Source of the DNA: Ustilaginoidea virens
Lineage: Eukaryota; Ascomycota; Sordariomycetes; Hypocreales; Clavicipitaceae
Direction: 5' to 3'
Assembly: GCF_000687475.1 (NCBI RefSeq)
Contig: NC_057318.1
Coordinates: 3,224,001-3,288,000, forward strand
Length of the DNA: 64,000 nucleotides
Shown in pieces: positions 11,331 through 23,014 of the stretch. Each line of letters begins with the position of its first letter. Position 1 is the first letter of the stretch. The position numbers were made by a program, and so were the translations under genes. Below the pieces are notes generated by a model that saw only the letters and a list, made by a program, of their open reading frames with translations, searched no databases and had not been told where the DNA came from.

Positions 11331-13100
11331 TATTCAACCGCGTTAATCCTCTATTCCTACGCGAATTCCGCATATACCTACGGGATCACGGCGTGTATAT
11401 CGGAGCATTAGGCTCCATTATAATACCTACCTTAATGGAATGCCTTTAATAACAATAGAACCCTAAATAGCCTTAAGAAGAGATCGACCGTCAGCTAGGC
11501 CGTAAGATATTCCAGTCACGACTCAACCCTTATAGGGAAGCATTAGTACCTATCGGCAATTTCGACGAGGAAGTCATAGGCTCACGGAATTCATTACGAG
11601 CACCTACCACAATAAGGCCCTCAAGAAGATCCTTACGAGCTTTAACAATAAGGGACTTCATAATACTAAGGGTGGCACGATCACAGTTATAACAACCTAT
11701 TATCCCCCCTTCTATATCGAAGAAGCCTCACGCCCCTATTGAAGAAGAAAGGGGCCGGTCCTAATAACAAAAAGGGAAGACGCCTATTTATAATAGGTCG
11801 CTATTCGAATTAGGGGAAAGCTCCCGCCAACAACAATATGCAACGGCCGAAGATTATAGCCCGACCGACCAAATACTACACCCTAGGGGTTATACCCCTA
11901 GCCGGGCTAGCCGAGGCGGCTATTTTAATGCCCCTCGAGGTCATAACATACCCAATAGAGCTCGGGTTATAGGCCCTGATGATATGCTTCCTTCCACAGA
12001 GGACCCCGATGATACCCTCCAAGCTAATGCCGCCACCGCCCGTGATACTAGATATCGGGCCCAAACGCCTTATCCGATAATGCCAAAATTAGGCACGGCA
12101 CCTGGCCCTTCCCGTCAATATCGCCTTACCTAGGCTGATGAACGGACCGTTTTGACGGGAGGACCGGTAAACCTAGACCGACCCGGGTTATAGGATAACC
12201 CAGCCAGAGATCCCGCCAGCCTACCGCAAGGCTACCGACAAGCCGTTCCGGAATACCCTCCGGAACAATAATACTACTAAGAAGATCATTCCCGAACCGG
12301 ATTTAATGATGTGTCGAAGAAGATATCTAACCTCCTACGCAGCTATCGTGTAAAGGATAGATACAGCGGCAAAATAGATGACTTTATTGTACCAAAAGTC
12401 ATCTCTTTTAAGAGCAAGTGCCGCCTACTAGGATTACCCGATAATGCATTCGCCAGAGCCTTCCAAATCATACTCATCGGCAATACTAAGACCTATTACT
12501 TTGATAATATTAAACGTATTCGCAATACCCTCACTTTTGACGATATAGTCCGCAAAGTTAAGAGCCATTTCGAAAATGAGAGCACAGAGCAATTCTATTT
12601 ACACCGTTAGAACAGAATAACGCTCCAATCAACTATCGCGAAACATCCCAATAAGTCAAAGCTAGAATGCCTTAATATCCTATTAGAAGAACTTCAACGC
12701 CTATATTATGGTCTTTTTCCCCCCTTTACAGCTAATATGGAGCTTCACCGATAAGTCCTTAACGCTATAAGGGATACCCCTAAGTGTAGCCAGGCCTTAT
12801 ATCGTTATGCCCCTATATTTGAAGGCCTTACCGCTAACCTATAGCGATCCCTCTCTATCTACGAGTTAATCCATACAACTCAATAGCATCATTTCCTTTA
12901 ATAATAACAATATCACGATACTGACGATATTGATAATAATGTGGCGTTATTTATAGACCGTAGATATGGTCAATCCTGCCCCTAACGCCAATTCGGGCCA
13001 TAGCAGCAGTATCAACGGCAATAATAGAATCGCGCCTTTCCAGCTAGGCCCTGTTAAAAAAGATGCTTCGTTTGCAATAACATAGGGTGTTAGTTATCTA
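11331..13100 (+). pseudogene. A1 gag, remainder
   Basis: Continues gag after B1. The best preserved part is an open stretch of 99 codons at 12311-12610, a mixed charged, probably helical segment (key residues LLRSYRVKDRYSG, LGLPDNAFARAF). It is matched by A2 at 32235-32540. Many TAG/TAA stops sit at expected Gln codons. The last part (12950-13100) contains Cys-rich fragments that may be a decayed zinc knuckle, which I cannot confirm. Confidence 0.65.
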
Positions 13101-13399
13101 ACTACTCTACTAAAGAGCAATAAGAATTAAAGGACTAATAGATAAATAACCGATCCCACCGTACTGCCCCTGATGATAAGAAATTCTGTATTTTCTTATA
13201 GGAATATAAAGAGCCTGGCCCCTAAAGCCTTAAAGAAGAAGTAGAGGCTGACCTTAACGATATTATCAGTAATATCGAGGTAATAATGGCAGGGGATGCA
13301 CAATGGGATGCAGAGAATACTGCCATACCGCAAATTACAGCTATATAGTATTTCCTAGCCCCTAGGCAAGAACCGTTACCATCGTCATCTATTAAGATA

Positions 13400-13813
13400 T
13401 TGCAAGCCCTGCAAGATAAATCATGCCGATATGCCTTCTTATAGATTGACCCCTTCTGAATGCCCTCACCCGACCGTAATTCTGCCTTCCTAGAAGAAGA
13501 ACGGTATAGTAACCATACCTTCCGCGGAATCCTACCGGATACCAGCGCTTCCGGCTTATTAACAGCAGGCCTAGGTCAAGCAAAGGCCCTGATAAGATTG
13601 ATGAAGACCCTAACTATCGAGGCTACTGACAAAAAGCATACGGTGAACTTCGGCGCTGGCTCTGCCATATCTTCCGGCATACTGAATGTCCCTACGATAT
13701 TTGGGAATATCCCCTTCTACATCCTTGACAGCGGCACCCCCTTCCTTTATTCTATTACGGATATAGATAGGATGGGCGTAAAGCTTGATAATATTAACAA
13801 CCTGTTAATCTAA
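13400..13813 (+). pseudogene. A1 aspartic protease domain
   Basis: An open stretch of 117 codons (13460-13813) contains the retroviral-type protease motif LPDTSASGL with DTS codons at 13538-13546. The usual active site is DTG or DSG. A2 has the same DTS near 33480 with different Thr codons, so the Ser probably predates both copies. The domain ends in a VKLDNINNLLI block that leads to the integrase. Nonfunctional in this copy because of flanking stops. Confidence 0.75.
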
Positions 13814-13904
13814 GGGGATATTAAGGTCCCTATTATTAGGAAATGGGGACATCTATAGTGGACTCTCAATGCCATAGATACTACTGCCTTCTACCTCTCA
13901 TCAT

Positions 13905-14830
13905 AGGAAATCTATCAGCTTTATCGTCGATTCGGGCATCCCTCCATCAATAGGCTTACCAAATTGCTTTAATGGGCCGGATATAATGATAATATTAACC
14001 GCAATATCATCGAGAAGATTACCTATATATACCATCAATGCCAGATAAACGCAAAGGCATCCAGCCGATTTAAATTCATACTTAAAGATAACGATACTAG
14101 CCAATTCAACTACGAAATTATCGTCGATATCCTTCACATTAATAATCGGCCGGTATTACACATTGTGGATGCTGCAACAAGCTTCTAAGCAGCCAGATTC
14201 CTTGATCCATAAAGGCAGAAGGCCTACGATATTTGGAATGCCCTTAAGGAATGTTGGATCGATATATACCTCGGCCCGCCGGATTAGATAGTACACGATA
14301 CCGGACCTAACTTTGCTTCTGCCGAATTCCGTCATAATACCCGGCTTCTATCTATCAATATAGATGAAATTCCTATAGAAGCCCATAATAGTATTGGCAA
14401 GGTCGAAAGATATTACCCCCTGTTACGCCGAGCCTATACCATTATTAATAACGAAGTAGGCGACCTAATAATAAAGGAATAGAAATTATAGCTTGCTGTA
14501 AAGGCTGTTAATGATTCCGCTAGACCTAATGGTCTAGTGCCTACGTTATTAGTCTTTGGGGTATATCCTCGACTTATGGACGATTTACCCCCTAGCTTAT
14601 TAGTATTATAATGCGCCTTAACGTTACGAAAGGCCACTGATGAAGCTAGGAAATGCCTCGCTAAGCGATAAGTTTATAATACCCTCGCCTAACGGAACGG
14701 CCCGGATATGCGGCCTATCTACTGACTACCCCTATAATCCGATGTATAAGTATAGCGAGAGAAAGGTGGCTAGCATGGGCCGTACCGGCTAATCAGCCTC
14801 GATGGTGAGACTTATATTATATAAATGCCA
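13905..14830 (+). pseudogene. A1 integrase
   Basis: The zinc-binding start is seen as RRFGHPSINRLTKLL followed by HQCQ. The catalytic triad is still encoded: Asp at 14126-14128 (IVDIL), Asp at 14297-14299 (VHDTGPNF) and Glu at 14405-14407 (GKVERYY). The spacing is 57 and 36 codons, right for the family. Stops are scattered through it (TAG/TAA for Gln). In A2 both Asp codons read Asn. Confidence 0.8.
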
Positions 14831-15960
14831 TATGGCCTGGTTAAATTCCGGTCTACGGTCGTCAAGCCATATAACCACGACCCCGATTATGATACTAATC
14901 CCGGTACGGACGATCCCGAAGATATCGTCTATGCCGAAGGCCCGGCCCGCCCCGGCAGGCTAGAAGTCAGGGTACCGGCTGCACCCGCACCTCCAGCCGC
15001 GATAATACCTGTAGCCGCGATATCACTATCGCCTGCAGCCGCGATATCATTATCGCCAGCCACTAGCTCTGGTCAAATCAGGCCAATATCACTATTACTA
15101 CCGCTAGCACGTGTAATATCCGATATTATAATCAATGAGGACCAAGAAGAGGCTTTTATTAATGCTATCGCTTCTAATACTATTATCGATGCCTCTTTCT
15201 TAACCGTAAAAGAGCAAGCCAACCTATAGCTTACTAGTTAATTACGCCGGGAAGGGAAGATAATAACCCTAAAAGCCCCCTTCGAATAGTCTAACCGTAT
15301 AGAGGTAGAAGCATTATAGGCCCGCAATGTATTCCGATTTTTTACCTTTAATATCGCTAAATATAGAGCCTAACGTCTGTTTAACTCACGTATAGTACAA
15401 GAGATTAAGGGTAAAGGCATAGATACGCCCTATAAGAAATCACGACTCGTCATATAAGGCCATAGGGATGATAAAAAGCAATTGATATTGACTTAGTCCC
15501 CCACAATCTAATGGGCTAATCAGCAGCTACTTATATTATTGGCCCCATTACTATAATGCTCTCACGGCTTATTCCTCTAGATATATAATATCACACAGGC
15601 TTACGTGCAGTTATTAACCACCCTCAATCGGTCGATTATCGCTAAGTTACCCAAGCAAATAGCTCACTAATACCCTAAAAATACGATTATGGAAGTGGTG
15701 AAGCCACTATACGGAATAGCTAAGGCAGGCACCTATTAGTGGGCGACGTACTTCCGGCACTATTGCGAGAAGCTGGGCATGACCACTTTAACCTATGACC
15801 CCTATTTGCTGATATCCACTAGCGATACTGACAATACTGACGTTCCTGACTGTACTGGCGATACCATATACTTCGGTATCGTAGGTATGTAGACTGACGA
15901 TACCCTCGGCCTAAGTGACGATGCCTTCTTCTAATAAGAGGAATTAGAGCTTACCAAGGC
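14825..15960 (+). pseudogene. A1 reverse transcriptase with preceding Pro/Ala-rich linker
   Basis: The 14825-15229 stretch is open for 134 codons and carries a Pro/Ala repeat linker between integrase and RT. RT follows, with a SRLVIQGH-like motif near 15440 and AKLPKQ near 15640. The catalytic pair lies in GM-(stop)-TDDTLGL at 15887-15910, where TAG at 15890-15892 replaces Gln. Fungal copia elements of one lineage commonly have QTDD here instead of YVDD, as far as I recall. Dead because of stops. Confidence 0.75.
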
Positions 15961-16240
15961 AGGCTTCAACGCCAAGCCTAAGATAAGGCTATTACCAACC
16001 GTGCCCCTAATATTTAACGGATGTATACTGACGGCCGATACTAATAGTATGATATTATGCCAGAAAGGTTAAAGTAAGAAAATCGCGACTATCGATAAGA
16101 ATGCGCCTACAGCCTAGTATAATTATGTCGAATAACGCGCTCGCGGTGCTTATATGGCTACGGTCTGCCAGCCCGAGGCCTCTTTTGACCTATCTATTGT
16201 AGCATAATACTAGCAACCTGACCCTAACGATATCGCGAGG

Positions 16241-16880
16241 TTGAATAAGCGCCTTCAATGGCAGCGTAATAACCAGGATCGTGGCTTACGGTACATCAAT
16301 CTGGCCCTTACTACAACCAAGCTTTTTATATTTATTGACGGATCCTTTGCTAACAATAAAGATTTGAGCTCCCAGATTGGATATATTATTGTGCTAGGGA
16401 ATAAAGAGGATAACCCCATAGATAACGCCTTCCTGCTGACCGGTAATATCGTCACTTATAGCTCTATAAAGAGTAAGCGTGTGACGCGCAGCGCACTCGC
16501 TTCGGAGCTGTATAGTATAGTGCAAGGGGTCGATATTGCATACGCGATAGGTACGACCCTTAATATGATTATTAGCAGGCTGGGATTGCCGAAGATCCCT
16601 ACGGTTATATGTATGGATTCGTTTTCGTTGTATGAATGCCTTGTTAAGCTAGGCACTACCAAGGAAAAGAGGCTCATAATAGATATTATGGCCCTGTGAC
16701 AGTCATACGAGCGCCGGGAGATATATGAGATCTATTGGATCAATAGGAATAATAATCTCGCCGACGCAATAACTAAGGGAACGCCTAATAAAGCCCTTGA
16801 GACCTTTGTCGACCGAAATCAGGCTGTTATACGTATGGAAGGGTGGGTGAAGAGGCTAGTCAATATCTGACTGCATTTGG
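16241..16880 (+). pseudogene. A1 RNase H, long open remnant
   Basis: The longest intact stretch of A1 is 152 codons (16241-16699), with the RNase H residues in order: FIDGSFANN (Asp), SALASELYSIV (Glu) and VICMDSFSLYECL (Asp). A TGA interrupts the C-terminal tail, where a LADAITKGTP block corresponds to the usual LAD..TK end. The domain has escaped stops although its flanks have not. Confidence 0.8.
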
Positions 16881-17152
16881 CTATGATTGATGATATCATG
16901 GGTGGCAAGTGTGTGGTTTTTCCTATATTCAATATTGTATTATTTTTACTGCATTTACTGCTACCCCTTTTTTTGCCCCTTTGTTTTGGCTGCGATATTC
17001 ATACCGGCTGTACGGTATAATGCCGGCCGCGCGGCGCGACAGCGTTATTGCCGGCATAACCTGCCGAGACCGCGCCGCACTTTTCTTTCTATATATGCGC
17101 CTTATATCCTAGCGATTCCGATGTTTGCTTCTATAAAAAGAGAAGCTGCTAG

Positions 17153-17492
17153 TATTGGAATCGCTGTCGCAAGGTGCCCAATTGGGCATATTGCGATGGA
17201 TGTGCCGCGCACACCCGATGCGCACGATGTGGCCACTTTGGCCCCTTTTGCCCCTTTACCCCTGAGCCCGGTAGGGCACGCGGGCAGCCCGGCCCGACTG
17301 CGCCGATGCACGTGATTACGGCACACACAAAAAGCCACATCGTATAATTACCCCCTTTTGCTTCCTTTCTTTCCTCTTAGTTAGTCAGTTATAATTAAAG
17401 AAGTAATCATACCTTTGACCGGTGACCTCACGGTACTTGATACCACGCGCGCGACCCTACGTATAACTGGGTACCCCGAGTTTATATCAACA
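17153..17492 (+). repeat. A1 3' LTR, 340 bp
   Basis: Same length as the 5' LTR. It begins TATTGGAATC (TG decayed to TA) after a purine-rich AAAAAGAGAAGCTG tract and is followed by the TSD TCTAT. Confidence 0.95.
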
Positions 17493-17497
17493 TCTAT

Positions 17498-18673
17498 AAT
17501 ATATATCTTATAGAACGCTATATATATATTAACTTTAGTAAACTATTTCGCCTAAAATAGGGATTATAAAATCTTTTTAATTAAGGGGAGGGGGTATCGA
17601 TTTTAGATTATAACCTTATTAAGGGCCTAATAGTTAATATAAAAATACTACTTATTATTCCTTTTTTTAGTTAATAGGACTAATGCCACTGCCAATAAGG
17701 AGTTTATATAGATCTATCCTTTATCTATTAGGTTAATTACTTATCTTTAAATCTTAAGTAATTAGTCTTATAGTATATTATATAATAGGCCCTAAGGTAA
17801 GTCTAGCTAGCTCCCGTCTATAGTCTTTTTAAGCCGGATATAGTAATTTAATATACCTTAGTGCAAAGGGAGATTAGAAGCCTTCTCCTTATTAAAAAGG
17901 TTAGTAAATTCCTATAATTTTATTAAAAATACCTATAGCTCCTATAATTATAGGGCAAAGTTTTGATAAAGTAGTAGTATAATATAGAAGATGCGTATTA
18001 TCTCCTATAAACTTATTGCGATAAAAAAGGTCGATCGGTCTTTAGAGCATTTCGCCTACTTTAGTATACTATAGAAGACTAAGCTAAAGATATTAATTAT
18101 TATTAGACCCTATTATCTTTTTATCGATTCCTTAATAATAAAACTATCTACCGATCTAATCTTTAATTAGTACCGCTTCGCCTATAGTATAATATTATAG
18201 TACTCTATCTAAAGCATCCTAAGGATAATATCGTAGGTAAGGCCTAGGATAATATAAAGTATGATTATAGATGGCTATCTATCAATATCGATTACTATAT
18301 AAATAATATAAGTAATAGAGGAATATATTACCTTATATTCTCTTAAATAGCTCTAAATATCTATTGCTATTCTGATTTCCCTATATTATAGCAGGCAGAT
18401 AGGTTAGAGGCCTAACCGTTATACTATCTTTTCGCTTATAGTACTATAGTAGTTATATCCTGAGTCGATTAAAGTATTAATAAAGGTATAAAATTTATAT
18501 AAAATCGATATTAAAAAGGGGTATCTATTTATTTATTCTATAATTTCCTTTAATTCCTTTTATAATTAGGCTAAGGTCTATATATATATTTTAAGCCCTT
18601 TAATAAGATTAAGCTTAAAGGCTATTCTTTCCCTTAATTATTATTATTACTTTCGACCTTTATAATTTATAAG
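17498..18673 (-). pseudogene. G1 pol: aspartic protease and N-terminal reverse transcriptase
   Basis: On the minus strand a LIDSG motif at about 18450-18470 (DSG codons at 18458-18466) is followed by YYSTISEKIV and RLGL, a typical gypsy aspartic-protease active site and flank. Further left are a YIDYR-like RT block and, ending at 17498, AFYKI, which leads into the RT frame that resumes at 2835. Stops and frame shifts are frequent. Confidence 0.75.
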
Positions 18674-19400
18674 TGTTGAAATCAGCGCCTTTTTAGCTGT
18701 ATTTTGGTACTGGCCTCGCTACCGTACGACGTCTCTACGTTGAGATATCGCGGTGGCTATACCAGGCGCTACGGTGGGGCACAGCGCCCCACAACGCCGA
18801 TTACAGTGGGCCACAGCGCCGGTCACGGCACCGGTACAGCGACCCACAATCCGGCCACAGCGGCCGGTCACAGTGGGCCATAGGGCCCACAACAGGCGGC
18901 GCATTTCTACGGGATTACCAAATGGGCAAACCTTGCTAATACCAGCACTTTCGGCCTTCTACATACAGTCACCCGCTATACCGGTCATTTACGGCAGACC
19001 GATATAGGGCTTCCGGCCCGTACGGCAGGCTGTTATAGGGCATCCGGCACACCGCTATAAGCCACTGGGCTTGGTTGGGTATGCACTGGGTAGGATATTG
19101 GGCATAGACTGGGCACGGTTGGGCAGACCGACTTTTTGTCGGGTTTTTCGCTATTTTTGCGGTTTTTCATTATTTTCAACCACTTTTTCAAGATGGTAGA
19201 AATATGCCCAAAATTCCCTCTTTCTAGCTAGAATAGTCACCAACAATTAGAATCAGATTTCCCTGACATCTTTGCTCTGGTCAACCTCTCGTGCGCTTTA
19301 AATCTTTAACCAGCTCTTTGTTTTATTTTGCAACGCCTTGTACGCCACTGTCGGTATCCAGTACATTTCCAACAGTGTTCTGAATCACCATTTTGCAACA
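18674..19400 (+). repeat. Solo B-family LTR, 727 bp
   Basis: Full LTR from TGTTGAAATC to TTGCAACA flanked by a perfect 5-bp TSD ATAAG (18669-18673, 19401-19405). No internal element is present, so it marks recombination between two LTRs. It has two short insertions compared with the B1 LTRs (near 18934 and 19105), which break the 114-codon frame into an 84-codon one. It interrupts G1 between protease and gag. Confidence 0.95.
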
Positions 19401-19405
19401 ATAAG

Positions 19406-20535
19406 TCTAGTAAGGCTACTTAGATTATATCTAGCTAAATTATTAATAGTAGGTAGTATACCCTCCTTTAATATTTAGAAGAGCTATATTAAAAATAAAG
19501 ACCTTTCTTTTTATATTTTTTATATTATTCTATAGAGACCTATATTGCTGTAGACGGATTACTCTTCGAGTCTAGCTTATTAATGCCCGATATTTATATA
19601 TCGCCTTTAGAATCCTAGGCATAGGTTGGTTAGGAACGGGCCAAACCTAGGTAGTAATTAATAGTCAGGCTAGTCTCGATATTAATAGCAATTTATTAGT
19701 AGCGGTCTACTATTAAATAGTAATTATAATAGGAGACCTTAAGACTAATAATCTTATTAGCTATATGAGTATTAAATGCCGATTAGAGATATTCTAGTTT
19801 AACCTCTTTAGGCTAATTAAGGCTATTAATAAGCGTAAGTTTTTCCTCGAATTATATAAAAAAGGCGGTAAAAGGCTTTTTTAAGCCTTAGTATAAGGAG
19901 TACTTAAGCTTAGTAATAGCGCGATCCTATTAGTATAAGTCCTTAAAGAGATATTAAAAGCATTTAAAGAACTTTATTATATTATAATCGCAAGCTATAC
20001 TATTCTTAAAGAAGGCCGCGACCTATAATTAGACCATAGACAATAGGTTCTAAAAGATAAATATCTATTAGGTCTTCTCGTTTCTAATAAAGTCCCTATC
20101 GACCTTAAGCTTATATTATATAAAGGTCTACTAGGCTATAAATATAGCCTTTTTACTATTAAAGGGGTCCCCTATTAGGATTAGCTTACGCTTTAGCTAG
20201 GTATCCTAAGCCGTAGGGAGGGGGGCATTATATTATACGACTAGGGCCGGTTAGGTAGCATTTTAAGAGCTATTTAACTAGCTCGCGAGAAGGGCCTGCA
20301 GTGAGGCGGTAACAGTAGTAAGGTGTTATGCATTAGTATGCATCTGCGCCTCTATCTATTATAACCCTATTACAAGTTGATCTACTTAGGTATATATATT
20401 ATATTAGGGGTATTATGGCTTTAGGTTCTCTCCACTCGGTTCTCTAGGTATATTTATCTCGATATCTTATATAGCCTGCATTATTAGCTTTATAATATAA
20501 GGTTATAATAGTAAGGCTGAGAGAGTCTATTTAAA
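19406..20535 (-). pseudogene. G1 gag and leader region, unreadable
   Basis: This stretch lies between the G1 5' LTR (20536) and the protease, separated from the latter by a solo B LTR. By position it should hold gag and the leader. The translation is too broken on both strands to recognise a gag domain. Nearest the LTR, 20285-20535 is less AT-rich. No primer-binding site could be matched to a tRNA. Confidence 0.45.
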
Positions 20536-20788
20536 TATAAAGGACTGGCCCTAGGGCTACTGCAAATAGGCGTCAAATGAATATATTAAATAGACTAAGG
20601 AGGAAAGAAAGAGGACCTGAATAGGGGCCTCTCGATGGTCTATTTAACTGTGTATTAGCATGGGTCGAGGTCTTGGCGTAGTCCTATGACCCTGTGCCGC
20701 TGACTCATATGCCCCTACCTAGGCTAGGCATGGGTATAGCCTGAGTCCTAGCCACATTGTGGCGCGGGCGTAGCCCGGGCCCGTGACA
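20536..20788 (-). repeat. G family LTR (5' LTR of G1), 253 bp
   Basis: This is a 253-bp repeat beginning TATAAAGGACTGG (TG decayed to TA) and ending CCGTGACA on the plus strand. A second copy of the same length lies at 26838-27090. It abuts a C-family LTR that starts in mid-sequence at 20789, so G1 most simply inserted into that LTR. The matching left part and the second G1 TSD would lie outside the window. Confidence 0.85.
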
Positions 20789-20952
20789 GCCTTGCCTTTA
20801 CACCTGCCTCGCTTTATAGCACTTATATAGTCTTAGGACTTAGTGAAGAATCTAGTATTTATACTAAGATTAAGTTATAGGTCGCAGATAGTCTCGTGCC
20901 ATCTAGCTAGCTAGTAAGGCTTTGCTTTATAGTGACCTTAAGAATTGCAATA
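20789..20952 (+). repeat. C1 5' LTR, 164-bp 3' part only
   Basis: Matches the reverse complement of the last part of the C LTRs (for example 24815-24978). It ends AGAATTGCAATA and is followed by the initiator-Met half-tRNA primer site GGTTATGAGCCCGGG at 20953-20967. The remaining part of a C LTR is absent, which fits G1 having inserted here. Confidence 0.85.
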
Positions 20953-21289
20953 GGTTATGAGCCCGGGTTTTACTTCTTTGTTTTACCCTACCTTTTTTGT
21001 GTTCACCCCTTGGTCTCTTTTGCTTATTAGTATTACTAATATAGCTTATCTTTTGGCACTTTTAGCTTACCCTTATTACCTTTGGCTTACCTATTATCAC
21101 TTTGGCTTACCCTTTATTATTACCTACGGTATTACCCTGCGGCAATTAACGGCGTACCTGACAGCAACTTACGGCGTAACCTCACGGCACTTTTAGCGTA
21201 ACCTTACGTTATTTTCGGAGTAACCTACGGCACCTACGGATTTTATAGTGTGATATCTATCATACTATACCACTGTATAACACCTTTAC

Positions 21290-21690
21290 ACCTAGTGCAC
21301 GATACCTATTGTACTGTACGGCACCTGTTATACTATCCTACTTATAGCACTTTTGGTACGGCACTTACGGCACCTTTTATATTACGGCACCTATAGCACC
21401 CACGGCACCTATGGCACCTGCGGCACTTACGGCACCTTTATATTACGGCACCATATAAGCACCTTGAATACTAACGCTATAATACGGACTTGCATAACGC
21501 CTACGGCATTTGTGCTTCTTTAAATTGAGACCGACCGCTATATTCTGCGGTTTCTTTTTATAGTAGGCTACTAGCTACTATATATACTGGCTACTTAGCT
21601 AGTTATTCGACTGTTTTTACTAGTTATTTTACCAGTTATTCGACTACTTTACCAGCTATTCAGCTAGTTATTCCTCTGTTCTTACAACTA
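21290..21690 (+). repeat. Tandem repeats in the C1 leader
   Basis: Two repeat types lie between primer site and gag. At about 21350-21460 there are many short units of TACGGCACC type. At about 21596-21680 there are units of the form CTAGTTATTCGACT with TTTTACCAG between. The same blocks occur inverted in C3 (46335-46452), C2 (50144-50262) and C4 (57473-57555) with different copy numbers. Confidence 0.75.
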
Positions 21691-21734
21691 TCGGCACCAT
21701 TTTTCAATGGATTTTTAAACCCTTTTTACCCACG

Positions 21735-23010
21735 ATGGCAGAATCAGGGTCTTCTACCTATAAGGTCCCTGAATCCGATACTGAAGTTAATACTAATGCA
21801 TAATTATAGCTGGATATGGACGATATAAAGTCCCAGATGAATATACTAATTGACCTTATACAGGGCCTAGTTAGTAGGCAAAATAACGACACTTAGGCTA
21901 ACTAGGCTACTAATAAGAAGCCTACTAAAGGTACTACAGCTGGCCTTTCCACTAAGACTACCACTAAGGATAATAATGATAAGGCTAATATTATGGAAAT
22001 CAACTAATCTTCTACCTCTATAAAATATAAGGGTAAAGAGCCTATTTATACCACAACGGCGCTAATAACAACTATTACCAACTAAATTAGTGACGGGGCT
22101 ATTAAGGAATTAGCTAAGACTGCCAACCGCTTTAAAGAGTCTCAGAAGCTAAAAAGTCCCTATAATTTCGACCAGTACAAGCAGGCCCTTACAATACAAC
22201 TTCGGGCCTTTAAAATAGCTAACTTTGTTAACGACCCCTCTATAGCAAGACATTTTAATGAGTCTGAGCAGGCACTTTTACTACTAATGCTAAAGAATAG
22301 CTGTAGTGAAGAAGCTGTAGAGGCTATAGACTGGTGTAATGACCCAGAGGAAGCCTACCTTTTGCTAGTGGCCCAGTACTGCCACTCACCAGAAGTACAG
22401 CGGGCACACTTATACCCTACGTTTCACACCCTTACTTTTACCAATTATAAAGGCACTTCAGAAGCTTTTAATAGCAAATTTAATAGCTATATTTCTCGCC
22501 TTAGACTTCTAGGTTCTAAGATCGACTCTTTCGACTAAATTAACCAGTATCTTTAGGCTATAAAGGGGGTATTTACCCGCTAGACGGAATGCTAACGCTC
22601 TATAATTAGGGCTTATAGCGCCCAGGGTGTTATTAACAGCAGAAAATTTAACCTTTAGTATTTTATGGTTGACTTACTAGAAGAATAATATTCTAAAGGG
22701 TTTAATAAAGTGGCTGCTAATAATAACCCTAAGCAGCTTAAGGCTTCTAAGGACTCTAAAAATAAAGGGTCTACTAATACCGCTTCTACTAATAATAGTA
22801 AGAATAACTCTACTAAAAAGAAGCAGCAATAAAAGAAGAAATAGGACTCTAATAATAGCAGCAAACAGCAAGATATTGAGGCCTTTATTATAGGCAACTA
22901 TAATACCTAGGATACTAATATATCTTATTCTTCTTCCATTATATCCCCTAATACTCAGCCTTTAGCTATAAGTTATAATGCTAAATCAGGCGGTAGGACC
23001 CCGAAGGATG
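21735..23010 (+). pseudogene. C1 gag
   Basis: ATG at 21735 (MAESGSSTYKVP) starts gag. The core is readable with few stops: IKELAKTANRFKES, YNFDQ, LRAFKIANFVNDPSI, and an 83-codon open stretch at 22287-22538 with WCNDPEEAYLLLV and NSKFNSYISRLRLLGS. The tail is rich in Ser, Lys and Asn (22690-22870). It is related to B1 gag. TAA/TAG at expected Gln codons kill it. Confidence 0.75.
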
Positions 23011-23014
23011 CTCT

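Larger units (their letters stand above)
2841..17492 (+). mobile_element. Ty1/copia LTR retrotransposon A1, complete, carrying B1
   Basis: A1 has two 340-bp LTRs (2841-3180 and 17153-17492) and a perfect TSD TCTAT (2836-2840, 17493-17497). It interrupts the G1 reverse transcriptase. Without the 7.48-kb B1 insertion it is about 7.2 kb, close to A2 (7286 bp). The coding order is gag, protease, integrase, RT, RNase H, the copia order. The LTRs differ at about 11 positions by my hand count, all transitions, while the coding region carries many stops. Confidence 0.93.
1..20788 (-). mobile_element. Ty3/gypsy LTR retrotransposon G1, minus strand, RIP-decayed, left end outside window
   Basis: G1 reads on the minus strand: 5' LTR at 20536-20788, then gag, protease, reverse transcriptase, RNase H and integrase toward position 1. 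It is split by A1 (2841-17492) and by a solo B LTR (18674-19400). Continuity across A1 is shown by the RT reading frame resuming on both sides and by the TCTAT duplication at 2836-2840 and 17493-17497. The order PR-RT-RH-INT with the integrase last is the gypsy arrangement. Bases 1 to about 1700 align by eye with 27100-29206 (G2). The left LTR is not in the window. Stops and frame losses are dense, so it is dead. Confidence 0.85.

Noticed and set aside
21350..21460. CRISPR-like array in the C leader
   Set aside because: Units are 9 bp and directly adjacent without spacers, in a eukaryotic retrotransposon leader.
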